Source: Cristatella mucedo (taxonomy: Eukaryota > Bryozoa > Phylactolaemata > Cristatellidae). From it: a DNA stretch of 64,000 nt. A program made the position numbers and the translations under genes. The DNA is taken from assembly GCA_009760855.2 (NCBI GenBank), contig WPIO01000007.1:2324501-2388500 (forward strand), written 5' to 3'. The notes under the pieces are model-generated. The model did no database searches. It was not told the origin of the DNA and was given only the letters and a program-made list of their open reading frames with translations. This document shows positions 51,001 through 64,000 of this stretch, piece after piece. Every line of letters starts with the position of its first letter. Within the stretch, counting starts at the first letter, position 1.

Positions 51001-54000
51001 TATTAAGCTTTTAGGGGCAGGGACCACTGCAAGGATACTATAACAATATAACAATCATTGCCTTTTAGCAACCTACCATTGTGCAATCTTTTAGTATAAA
51101 ACAACCTACAAATTACACACGAATGCAATGAACCACAGTAAACACAGTCGGCCAAATTAGGCAAACAATGAGTTAGCAATGACACAGGTGATAACTGCTA
51201 AACGTTCTGCTAATTTAAAACAGCAAAAAGAAACTTCTATTGGACAGCATGGCTGAACAAGGAGGCACAGAGCTACATTACAGCCAACATATCACCATAA
51301 AAGGTGGACAAGATTTTTTCGTGGCTGAAGAGCATCCACAGCTTAAGCAGGGTTACTATGCAGAAGACTAGCTAGACCTTGAAAAAAGTACAGCAACAGA
51401 GTAACAGAGCTGTGGTACTAGGTCGCGATAAACAGCAAAAATTGTACCAGCTATTGCCGACAGCTCCTTGCGGACAATATCGGCAGCCTTCAACAGCCTT
51501 GACATATCCTCCCCTGAGTTGCACACGTCGCCCTAGGATAAGAAAAAATGCACTGTAGTCAAACCTTCATACAGGCCTCGATCATTTTAAATGTGACTGT
51601 TAGGAGGAGGACGAATGCGATTGGGATCAGTGGCGGAGCCAAGATTTTTTTTATCTGGGGTGCCAGACCTGCAAAATTGTTATGTATGGAACAAGACCCA
51701 CAAGATTTTCACATAGACAGGGCTAGACCCGCAATTATTTAAACAGTATAGTGCAAAATTAGTGTTTATTCGACACGAAGGCTTGGCAGCAGTCAGACTC
51801 AAAAGGTACACCACAGCTTTCAGCAATTTGAAACTAGCCCCCCACATACTTACACAAATGTAGCGATGGATCGAGTATGCGCTGCAACAATTGAGAAACT
51901 ATAGATTCCTAGCCTTATGCTCTTACACACCATGGCATCAAGAATTATACAGGTCCGAAAAATTACAAGTAGAAAAACCAAACCGGCTATTCAAGGTCAC
52001 CAAAAAAGAAAAAATCTGGGCAAATAAGACTACTTTGCCCAAAAATACAAAGTAAAACAGTATTAGAAGGCACAAATGCAACTGGATATTCTAGATGGGT
52101 GTGCATAATAATAATAGGCAATTTGTACAGTTCATCTAAACTGGTCCATGCATTTGTGAGACCCCATCTTGACCTCTGTAACTAACTGCTTGCTGGTCTA
52201 CCGGCCTGTACACTCATGCGCTTACAGCTGGTGCAAAACTCGGCAGCTAGACTTGTCTATCGTGAGCATCGAAGTTGCCACGTCACAACACTTCTCGCCG
52301 ACCTGCACTGGCTCCTAGACAAGCAACGCATCGCCTTCAAGGTTTTGTAACTCACTTTATACTACTACTACTAATAATAATAATGCACTTGATAAAGCGC
52401 CCTCAGAGAACTTAATCTCTTTCTAGGCGCTTTACATTTGCTGACTTTTTAGTTCCCTTCATTCTTTGGCTCCAGCTTACTTGTCAGATCTACTCCCCCA
52501 CCAGGCTAAAGCATCGTACCACCTGCTTTCCGGGATCTAATTGTTTACTTATACCCCCTACAAACCTCGAATACTTTGGAGATCGTGCTTTTAGTTTGTA
52601 TGCACCCAAAATCTGGAACTTACTCCCGACTAGCATCACGACATCTATTGACTTGTCCACGTTTAAAAAGAATACAAAAACGCATCTATTTATCCCACCA
52701 TTTAGTGGGTCCCTGTGATTCATCCTTTATGTACTTTTACTTGCTGACACTGGCTGCAAGGCTGGTCTTCAAGTCCCAGCGGTTTGAGCACGTGTCACCT
52801 TTGCTGGAAGAGCTAGGATGGTTGCCGGTTGAGTAAAGGATACAGAGCAAAGTTCTTACACTGACCCACAAGGCCCGCCACGGCTTGGCTCCTTCATACC
52901 TAGCTGAACTGCTACATCAGTTTCAGCCTGTTAGCGCCCTCAGGTCCCGTGTGGACAATAAATTAGCTGTCCCATTCCTCCGCTTAAAGACAGTTGGCGA
53001 CAGAAGCTTTAGCTCTGCAGGTCCTAGACTGTGGAACTCGCTTCCACAATTCTTACGCAACGACATTTACTCTCCAACTGCCGACTATGGCACATCTTTT
53101 TCAGCGGTCCTGAGCTGCTACTTCTATGCTACTCACTACCTCAACTGCTCTCCTGACTCTGCTATGCTTCCCACTTTCTCTTTGTTGCGTGAGACGAAGT
53201 CTGTTGGGTACCGAATGCGTACCGAAAGCCGCTTAGGCTGTGAGTGCGCTATACAAAACTCTCCTGCGTAACGCCCACATGGTCTTTATGACTTTGTGGA
53301 GTTACTGACGGAGATACATTACATTACTGTGCATGCTGCCACCAACCATACTTGCATGCTGACCCTGAGCATGTCACCCCTAAACATGCTATTCTTGTTG
53401 CATATTGAGCATGCTACCACTAACCATTCGATCGTGCTTCATTTGCAGGAAATATGAAGCACGTAGAAAGAGATTGAGTTCTCTGAGGGCACTTTATCAA
53501 GTGGATTATTATTATTATTATTATAGTGTCGGACAACACTTCCCACTGATCAACGTAAAATTTGAAACGTGAGTTCAGCTCTGCTTGCACATTAATTACT
53601 GCAGCCTTGTATTTCTGATTTTAATTGAATAAGTATTACCACACATGTCATCAAACATCCTGAAGCTAATTTTTCGGCAATCGTGGACATGTAGCATACC
53701 CCTTCAGTAAGACCCCTGGGTCTGGGCCCAGATGTAAGGTACATTAATCCGAGCCATCTAATCTCACGATTGCTATAGCCTATTTTATGAAGCGACATTA
53801 CCATGGCGTGGTCAGTGCAGTGTTTCTCCCTCGGTATTTCGCCACTATATGTGGTCTATCCAGAAGTATATAGGTAGGGGTGAATGTAAGTGTCATCCTT
53901 GCACTAATGTAGCAGTTCGCAGAACTATGGTGCAGTCTATTATTAAGGTTGGGAAATCCAGAAAGATGTTGTTCCCTTAAAAATGGTAGGGCTTCGGTTT

Positions 54001-56800
54001 AAATTGGTCGGATGTTGAGCATTTTTTTGTAACATGCCTGTAAGTAGGACGACTAATGCCACCCAGGAGACTGCATCTCGATAACTGGGGCTGACCCAAG
54101 TTCCGAGATCCTCTGAGACTTTGGTTTGTGCCAGCTCAAATACTGAGAATTAATAGATGAAAGGATTTTTGCACCTGAGTATATAAGGGTGTTCCTGTAA
54201 TTATAATAATAATAGTTGGCTGCTTGTATAGCGCCCCATGTGAACCAAATCTCTATTCAGATGCTTTACAAATCGTTGTAGGAGAAGCAATAACCAAGGG
54301 TTAGTGGCATGCAGGGTAACAAGAATGCAAAAGTAAACAAGTATCATGCTTAGGCAAGCATGCGGAATGAAGCAAACATGAAGACACTGATGGCTACTGG
54401 TTAGTTAGACCTCTGACTAGTAACAAGCACTGAATCATGCAGAAGTAAGCAAGCAAAGCACACAGCAACAACAAAAACGGACTGCTCATACTTGCACATC
54501 TAAATGTAAGTAATCTAACTACATTAGGAGTAAACCAAGTTTCTTCAGTGGGAGTACTGATTCTGGGCTGTATGCCACTTATAGGACAAGATTGCCTTAT
54601 TCGGCCAGGTTTCTTGTGTGACCAGAAACTGCTGGCTTAGTTTTGTTTTAGCTTCGAAAGTTAATTTACGTGGCTATTTGCTCATCCAAGGGGCAGTTCA
54701 ACTTTTAGTTTTGCAAAACTCTTAGGTACTAGCTGATGCTGGCAAGGGACTAAACACACGGGGCCGTAAGAGCACTAGCCATGCTTAAGATAAATGCAAA
54801 TAGTAGCGGTAGGCCGGCATTTACCAAAGCTAGTCTTTGAGCAGCACCTAATGCGAAGGTACTAAAGACACCTCCTAGGCCAAACTGGTAACGAAAATGC
54901 AGGCTATACGTATCTAGGAAAATATGAATCTTAAGATTCGCTGTTTTATTCAGCAACCAGTTAAGAGCGTTTGAGGCTGGGCTGCAATAATAAAACTTGC
55001 AAAAAAATCAACCTGGCTGACCATCCTCAAATAGGAAAAAGCGACAAAGGGTTCCAAAAATGACAATGCCTTGAAACAAAAAGTACTTGCACAAGTTACA
55101 CTGCAAGGCCCAAACAGACAAATGTCAACCAGACGAAGCCAGCAATAAGCTTGGACATGTGACATGCCGAAGCTCGAACCGCTGCAAACAGCAGACAAGA
55201 GAAACGAACTTGCACGAGGCTGAACGCACCTGTTTGGTGGAATTTCGGATGCCCAAGTGGCAACTATATGCGCTCAGTTGTAGGCCATCTGTAACGTTGC
55301 AACAACAAAAAAAGTTACCCAGCTGGGCAGGCTGCTTAAGGCGTGCCGTCGCTCAAGATGCACCGGGAGGAGCTCACCTATTGGGTCCGGCCGAACATCT
55401 GTGGCAAGCCACCAGCTGGCAGCCACCGCAGCTACAACGACCAGCGCGTAGACGTAATACTGCTTCAGCATATCTTGCAGCCTCAGTAGCCCAGATCTGC
55501 ATGCGGCAGCGGCGCAAGGCAGCAATGGCTGCGATGCCGACTGAGCTTTCGTTTTAGCCTCGACAGCGGGGCAGTCTGAACGACTTGCTGGCACAGGACC
55601 GGTGCTGTCTCGGAACCGTCTGAGCGACTCCCTCGCACTAATATCGCCCATGTACGACTGGGTCCTGCTCACGGGGGCATAGGCCGACGACGTGAGAAGC
55701 GCTGCTGGTCGTTGCGTTGCCGCCACTACGCGAGAAGCAATGTCGGCTGCACGAGACGCCGCAGCCGCAGCAGGGCTGCCGATTTGACTGCCGAACGTAT
55801 GGGACTTGTACTCGGACCTGCGCTGCGTAATCACAGGCACTGATGCTGCAGGAGAGCTCAGCAGTGAGGGCGCAATAGAAGTGCGACCGGCTACACTTGC
55901 AGTGCTGCTGCGGAAGCCGACATTGATTTCCGGCCTCTGAGGTGAGGCGGCCACGGGGTCAAGCTCGTCGGCCGCTTGGTACGATGCAGTGCTGGCATCC
56001 AGGTAGGACGACGTGTTGACGCTGCGGTTCACCATGGGCACGTGGCTCTCATCCACGTCCGACAGCTCGATCTCCATTTCGTTCTCTGCAGGCAACGCAG
56101 GGCCAACGCGAGACTGCGGCTTCTGCTGCACGGCTCGACCGCTTCCTCTACGGCTCTGTTCGGCGGAAGCTCGCTCGCTGGCTTCGCCCGCCGACGCCAC
56201 CGTTTCGGCGACAACAGCAGCAGCTGCGGTCGCGGCGGCAGAAGACGATCTGCCGGTTCCGGTTCGTCGCACGGCCGCTTGGGAGTCGGCCGCTTGGCGT
56301 CTGGGCACGCTCTCTCTTCGCGACGTTGACAGTGCCATCGCAGTCAAAGAATCTTTCCTCTCGACATCCGAGTCTTTTGACGGGCCGCGCGCTGAGCTTG
56401 CAATCTTTCTTAGGAATACGTCCCTTGTGCTCGAGGTGACCACCACGTTCTCGCCCGTAAGCTCCTTTATCTTGCTTCTAATGGTCTCGTCCGACAGCGT
56501 TTCTGCGGCTGCGGCTACTGCGGCTATTGCTGGACCAGCGGGTTCACGAGACGCACGGTTGGACGCCCTCGATTTACGCGCCAATTTGGCCTCCGGCTCG
56601 CTATCGTCCGAGCTGAGCCCGTAAGCCCGCGAAACACCGTTTGAATTATCACCTATCCTACCGGCCTCAACGCGGCTGGAGCGCAAAGACTCAAGCTTCT
56701 TCACCATGATGGCCCGCGTGGAACCTGTAACGGGCCCAACGTCGGTTCCCATCAACACCTTTAACTCCTCGCGAAGCTGGGCATCCGTGAGCTCCGCCAT
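27087..56800 (-). CDS. LEMD3: MAN1/LEMD3 inner nuclear membrane protein
   Basis: Minus-strand exons in order: 56800-55378, 51532-51448, 45874-45792, 36806-36739, 36663-36503, 36416-36315, 34610-34387, 30257-30115, 28013-27908, 27827-27749, 27208-27087 (TAA 27089-27087). Phases agree at every join except exon 1 (phase 1) to 51532 (phase 0), so one small exon is probably missed between them. MAN1 tethers chromatin through BAF via its LEM domain, and its C-terminal RRM binds R-Smads. Seen: LEM at residues 1-40, a second LEM-like domain at about 101-134, a Ser/Ala-rich linker, TM1 ([15 protein letters not shown]), a luminal segment (ELSAIAGRDCSEI), TM2 ([17 protein letters not shown]), the MSC domain ([32 protein letters not shown]), [16 protein letters not shown], and the RRM ([39 protein letters not shown]). 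Roughly 865 residues; human LEMD3 has 911. The intron after 27749 has a GC donor. Introns are full of LINEs. Confidence 0.93.
28215..28375 (-). mobile_element. tRNA-like SINE in MAN1 intron
   Basis: The 'attagcttattaatatagcagcag' tail side, the body 'gcaatgaaggattgc' and a degraded B-box complement resemble the pair at 17250-17560. Confidence 0.55.
28376..30114. other. MAN1 intron sequence without recognised elements
   Basis: I examined the exon-like minus-strand ORF at 28845-28908 as a MAN1 exon and did not adopt it. The neighbouring exons 30257-30115 and 28013-27908 already join in phase with conserved text. Confidence 0.4.
30326..30416 (-). mobile_element. LINE B 3' part, separated from its body by a LINE A
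   Basis: (AAT)n, ACTGCACTTGATAAAGCGCC and the B core to GGGAAATG. The same element continues at 31506 after the inserted LINE A. Confidence 0.75.
30417..31505 (-). mobile_element. LINE A inserted into LINE B
   Basis: Minus-strand A: the 3' end at about 30437 (complement of GGAGTTACAGACGGAGATAC), a 179-residue frame at 30759-31298 ([40 protein letters not shown]) and a [15 protein letters not shown] frame at 31361-31543. It is flanked on both sides by GAAATG, a likely target-site duplication. Confidence 0.8.
31506..32943 (-). mobile_element. LINE B body (host of the LINE A insertion)
   Basis: Continues from 30416. RT C-terminal frames at 31648-32058 and 31805-32392 ([33 protein letters not shown]). 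The palm is near 32500 and RT fingers at 32638-32928 ([35 protein letters not shown]). Stops abruptly at about 32943. Confidence 0.85.
33049..33140 (-). mobile_element. Degraded LINE tail
   Basis: (ATA)n followed by a weak B-like terminus ('gtacagcaaccaaggagaac'). Tail only. Confidence 0.4.
33141..34386. other. MAN1 intron, nothing recognised
   Basis: Short ORFs on both strands without domains or splice context. No repeat family was recognised. Confidence 0.4.
35210..35740 (+). mobile_element. LINE C remnant (third L2/Rex1-like type) with CT repeat
   Basis: Plus-strand decayed RT C-terminal text: 'ctaaaactggtgcaaaacc' (LKLVQNxAAR), 'ccatcaagcatagaat' and 'gtctggaactcgctcctgtc' (VWNSLLS). 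It differs from A and B and carries a CT repeat at about 35446-35467. Lies in a MAN1 intron. Confidence 0.55.
37315..37410 (+). mobile_element. LINE A 3'-tail fragment
   Basis: 'gtgctatagaaaactaatac' to CAGTTACAGACAGAGATACA, the A terminus only. Confidence 0.6.
37668..39870 (-). mobile_element. LINE A, most complete RT
   Basis: Minus strand: 3' end about 37670-37780; RT C-terminus frame 37840-38295. A 263-residue frame at 38537-39328 has fingers and palm: [70 protein letters not shown] and [12 protein letters not shown]. The YADD catalytic motif is intact. Upstream linker text continues at 39624-39851. The endonuclease was not found, so the copy is 5' truncated. Confidence 0.88.
40255..41135 (-). 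mobile_element. LINE A, degraded copy
   Basis: A-type 3' end near 40270 ('ttcctgtaactctacaaaga'), then decayed RT C-terminal text to about 41130, with a short frame at 40873-41067 ([34 protein letters not shown]). Adjacent to, but separate from, the copy at 37668. Confidence 0.7.
41140..42120 (+). mobile_element. Cluster of LINE tails (C-like and B-like), plus orientation
   Basis: 41140-41620 is C-like RT text with a tail ending (ATT)n at about 41600. 41640-41740 is a B tail (GCAGCAAATGTAAAGCGCCT, then TTATTATTAT). 41750-41945 is another, ending (ATT)n. 41950-42120 is a further diverged tail. Four 3' ends lie head to tail in about 700 bases. Confidence 0.6.
42165..43385 (+). mobile_element. 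LINE A with inverted 5' segment (twin-priming-like)
   Basis: 42165-42330 is minus-strand A RT text, and from about 42345 plus-strand A begins with [13 protein letters not shown]. It runs through a frame at 42424-42969 ([40 protein letters not shown]) and 42903-43178 to the A terminus GGAGTTACAGACGGAGATAC at about 43357-43376. The inverted-then-direct order is the pattern left by twin priming in other LINEs. Confidence 0.8.
43390..44200. other. MAN1 intron, nothing recognised
   Basis: An ORF crosses the LINE A end at 43351-43608, but its downstream residues match no family I recognise. Confidence 0.35.
44201..44516. repeat. 159-bp tandem duplication (two copies)
   Basis: Copy 1 starts at 44201 and copy 2 at 44360, both with ACCTCGATGTTCCAAGATTC and both ending near TTTATACTTAATGTGA. 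Only a few substitutions separate them. No relation to the LINE or SINE families here. Confidence 0.95.
44517..45455. other. MAN1 intron, nothing recognised
   Basis: No exon with supporting homology and no recognised repeat. Confidence 0.35.
45460..45735 (-). mobile_element. LINE B-like tail fragment
   Basis: 'gtatggtccatcagagaacc', 'tctttctaggaactttatat' and 'gtcaggggatgtcgtgacgt' match minus-strand B 3' sequence. It lies just downstream (in gene sense) of the MAN1 exon 45874-45792. Confidence 0.6.
46090..46195 (-). mobile_element. Partial group 1 SINE
   Basis: 'gaagacccacggctatcacc' and GCCGCTTGCAGTTGGCAATA match the SINE body. The tRNA-like head is missing. Confidence 0.5.
46508..46690 (-). 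mobile_element. LINE B 3'-tail fragment
   Basis: AATAATAATAATAATTCACT, the GAGTGCCCTCAGAGAACTTA core, then text to GGTTAGGGGCGACATGCACA. Abrupt end at about 46690. Confidence 0.75.
46691..48494. other. MAN1 intron, nothing recognised
   Basis: Includes a 155-residue plus-strand ORF at 47162-47629 with Cys-rich text but no domain I recognise. It is probably a chance ORF. Confidence 0.35.
48495..48735 (-). mobile_element. Degraded LINE B-like tail
   Basis: 'atttctttctaggcacttta', 'gtcacgccagggtatggcaa' and 'gggagcccgcgagctaaagg' follow minus-strand B order. Confidence 0.5.
49280..50560 (-). mobile_element. LINE B, degraded copy
   Basis: Minus strand: RT C-terminus frame at 49207-49539 ([33 protein letters not shown]) and palm-region remnants near 49960-50100. 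The fingers-region remnant is at 50150-50420 ('gagtgattagctctaaatcc'). No intact domain. Confidence 0.7.
50561..51447. repeat. MAN1 intron with 24-bp tandem duplication at 50829-50876
   Basis: ATCACCGATCCAACTAGCAT plus TACT is repeated twice exactly, at 50829-50852 and 50853-50876. Otherwise nothing recognised. Confidence 0.85.
52358..52443 (-). mobile_element. 86-bp LINE B tail inserted in LINE B
   Basis: ACTACTACTACTAATAATAA, then GCACTTGATAAAGCGCCCTC to CTTTACATTTGCTG. Both flanks share ACTTT, a likely target duplication. Confidence 0.75.
52748..53328 (+). mobile_element. LINE A 3' part inserted in LINE B
   Basis: RT C-terminal frames at 52576-52836 ([20 protein letters not shown]) and 52885-53271 ([20 protein letters not shown]), ending GGAGTTACTGACGGAGATAC. 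B sequence resumes with ACTGTGCATG. ACTG flanks both sides. Confidence 0.8.
53531..55377. other. MAN1 intron 1 proximal part; one LINE-like tail
   Basis: A diverged tail ('tgtatagcgccccatgtgaa', 'tctctattcagatgctttac') lies at about 54195-54310. The exon needed to reconcile MAN1 phases should lie between 55378 and 51532, but I could not find it convincingly. Confidence 0.4.
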
Positions 56801-57017
56801 GACAGTGTCTCACTCCCACAGGTAAGAGCTCCGGTGACCCTCCCGCCGTGGTCTGCCGAGGGTGTTCCGAATGCTAACTTGATAATTAAAATTAATAAAG
56901 AAAATAATTTCATTTCCAGCCTCTATTTCGTTTTGTCAGATTAGCAAGTGTAGAGGACGGTGACCGGGCCGATAACCCACCGGTTATTGCCGTCGCCGGT
57001 TATTGCAGTCGCCGGTT
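56801..57017. promoter_or_regulatory. Shared divergent promoter gap of MAN1 and KDM7
   Basis: 217 bases between the two start codons, which face away from each other. It includes an AT-rich centre (56880-56925) and, next to the KDM7 ATG, three copies of CGGTTAT, two of them inside the longer repeat CCGGTTATTGC(C/A)GTCG (about 56981-57017). No TATA box is obvious. Promoter function is inferred from position only. Confidence 0.6.
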
Positions 57018-62137
<5,120 letters not shown>

Positions 62138-62234
62138 TAGATTGGGGTGGAGAGAAGAGAATTGGTTGGGGCAGAATGCGTATCCACTACTGAATCGTTC
62201 GTTTTGGTGCTTCAGCAGCCTGAAACTCGAAAAT

Positions 62235-63385
62235 AATAATAATAATAATGCACGTGATAAAGCGCCCTCAGAGAACTCAAAAAATAAATCTCTTTCTAGG
62301 CGCTTTACATTTGCTGCAAAGGGAAATGCAATTGAAAGGTGAGCAACATCATGCTTGATAAACAACATGTATAACATGATTAGCAGTGACATGCACAGGG
62401 TCAGCATGCAAATGTGGCAGCATGCACAGTGTCAGCACGCATAAGCACATCAAGGACGAATCACAAGGACCCACTAAATTCTGTCCTAAATAGGTGTGTT
62501 TTTAAGTTCTTTTTAAATGTGGTCAAGTCAGGGTATGTTCTGACGTAAGTCGGGAGGGAGTTCCAGGCTATGAGAGCATACGAACTAAATGCACGATCTC
62601 CAAACGATTTGAGGTTTGTACGAGGTATTGGTAGACTGTTGGATTCCGAAAAGCGGGTGGTACGATGCTTGGCCTGGTGGGGGAGAAGATCTGAGAGATA
62701 GGCTGGAGCCAAAGAGTGAAGTGACCTAAAAGTGAGCGACAAAACCTTGAAGTCGATCCGTTGCTTGACTGGTAGCCAGTGCATATCGGCGAGAAATGGT
62801 GTGATGTGGCAACTGTGCCGCTCACGACAGACAAGCCTAGCTGAGGAGTTTTGCACCAGCTGCAATCGCCTGATTGCACATGCCGGTAGGCCAGCGAGCA
62901 GTGAGTTGCAAAAGTCGAGATGGGATGTCACGAATGCATGAACCAATTTAGATATGGTATCCTTATCCAAACAAGCACGAATGTTTGGCAATGTTAGGTA
63001 GCTGAAAGTAGGCAGATTTGACTGTGGAGCTGATGTGGTCGTCTAACGAGAGGTCACTTTGGAACATGACACCTAGATTTCGAGCTGATTCAACAGGAGA
63101 TATGCTGGCAGAGCCCATTTTGAGCGTCAGCCTTTCCAATTTCTGAACCACACTGTTTTGCTCATAACTAGTAAGTTAGTTTTATCAGCATTTAGTTTTA
63201 GGAAATTTGCTGCCATCCATGTGCGGATGTCATCAATACATACAGCAAGTGATTTGAGAGAATTCGAGGTGCTCGAAGGCTGGGAGGGATCAAAGCAAAG
63301 GTGCAACTGAGTGTCATCGGCATAGAAGTGAAAGCCTAGATTGTGCTTGGCAATCACATCAGCAAGAGGGAGAGTGTAATCCGTG
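62235..63385 (-). mobile_element. LINE B, well preserved 3' half
   Basis: Tail at 62235-62330 (AATAATAATAATAATGCACG, then the core with a small internal AAAAAATA insertion). A 176-residue frame at 62461-62991 has [40 protein letters not shown] and [10 protein letters not shown]. The palm frame is at 63127-63450 ([34 protein letters not shown]). It ends at about 63385 where RT text stops. Lies within the KDM7 gene. Confidence 0.88.
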
Positions 63386-64000
63386 TCGGGTATGAGCATC
63401 AGCTTGGAGTGCGATGAGAGGATGTGACAGCACGACCTTTCGACCTCCACACGACCTGTCGTCGGGCTGGGTAGCGAGACCGAGTGACAAGTCTGCTGGC
63501 TCCACCACCAACACCTTTATTTCAAGCTACGCCGGCCAAGCCCAGCCTACGAAGACACTAGATGGCTGCTGGCATGGCTGCCGGGATCTAGCCCTCCCCT
63601 CCCGTTTGTACTCCTTCGGCAGTCCTTATATTCCATGCATGAGTATTTTTTCGCACTGTCGGACCATCGTTCGTTCCGAACCTGCCTGGCAGTTTGTGGT
63701 AGATGGATGTCCCCACAGATGCCACTAATGCATGGATTTAGGCAGGACTGTTGAGTCATCTGCCGGGTCATCGTCTGCCCTTTCACCGATCGTGAGCTTT
63801 CGGCTACTTAGGCAGTCTGAGAGAGCCCTCGCAAGGTCTCCACCCAGTGCTCGCAGGCTGCACGAGTCGTGTTCCTTCCGACAGAGGACTTCTCAGCTCT
63901 GTGTGGACGTGGCTGCAGCTCGGCAGCTGCCGTACGCTGCAGTGCTGTGCTGTGCCTGCTGAAGCGAGCACCACGAAGCAACAGTGGGCTGGCTTGTGCC
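63386..64000. other. GC-rich sequence, unidentified
   Basis: No KDM7 exon (the next should begin GEKxFYLI) and no LINE or SINE text recognised. It could be intron or an unfamiliar element. Confidence 0.35.

Larger units (their letters stand above)
52118..53530 (+). mobile_element. LINE B carrying two nested insertions
   Basis: B segments: 52118-52357 ([15 protein letters not shown] text), 52444-52747, and 53329-53530 with its tail ATTATTATTATTATTAT. They are separated by a reversed B tail and a LINE A fragment. Joined without these, the B text is continuous. Confidence 0.8.

Noticed and set aside
55976..56624. 203-residue and 117-residue plus-strand ORFs
   Set aside because: They lie antisense to MAN1 exon 1 and mirror its biased Ser/Ala codons; no domain of their own.
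63414..63962. Overlapping ORFs at the right edge as the next KDM7 exons
   Set aside because: None contains the expected GEKxFYLI text or JmjC residues.

Overview
This is a window of nuclear DNA from an invertebrate animal. It has intron-bearing genes for metazoan signalling and nuclear-envelope proteins, GT-AG introns of tens of bases to many kilobases, and many non-LTR retrotransposon and SINE remnants. The species cannot be named from the sequence. A typical invertebrate single-copy gene set with L2/Rex1-like LINEs would suit a sponge, cnidarian, lophotrochozoan or amphioxus-type genome, but this is a guess.

Four protein genes can be assembled exon by exon with consistent splice phases. 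(1) 2064-5699 (+): the kinase half of a TGF-beta/activin type I receptor, with the 5' exons (signal peptide, ectodomain, TM, most of the GS box) not found here. (2) 14543-21954 (+): a complete three-exon CHCHD4/MIA40. (3) 56800-27087 (-): MAN1/LEMD3, an inner nuclear membrane protein spread over about 30 kb, with an N-terminal exon that appears to carry two LEM domains. (4) 57018 to the right edge (+): a KDM7/PHF8-type PHD-JmjC histone demethylase, truncated by the window end. MAN1 and KDM7 are divergent and share a 217-bp promoter gap.

Most of the rest is repetitive. Two L2/Rex1-like LINE families recur. Family A has RT text [11 protein letters not shown] and a 3' end in GGAGTTACAGACGGAGATAC. 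Family B has RT text [14 protein letters not shown] and a 3' end AGGCGCTTTAT...(ATT)n. A third, poorly preserved type is called C. tRNA-like SINEs occur in at least two groups, one with a tail resembling LINE B. There is also a remnant DNA transposon and a diverged ~165-bp tandem array downstream of the receptor gene. Several insertions are nested, so relative ages can be read: A in B twice, B tails in A and B, and SINE in DNA transposon in LINE in intron.

Functionally, a Smad2/3-class type I receptor sits about 21 kb from the 3' end of MAN1. In other animals the MAN1 C-terminal RRM binds receptor-regulated Smads and damps this pathway. Whether the linkage means anything is unknown. All exon calls come from reading splice sites and remembered family sequences; no alignment or transcript data were available.
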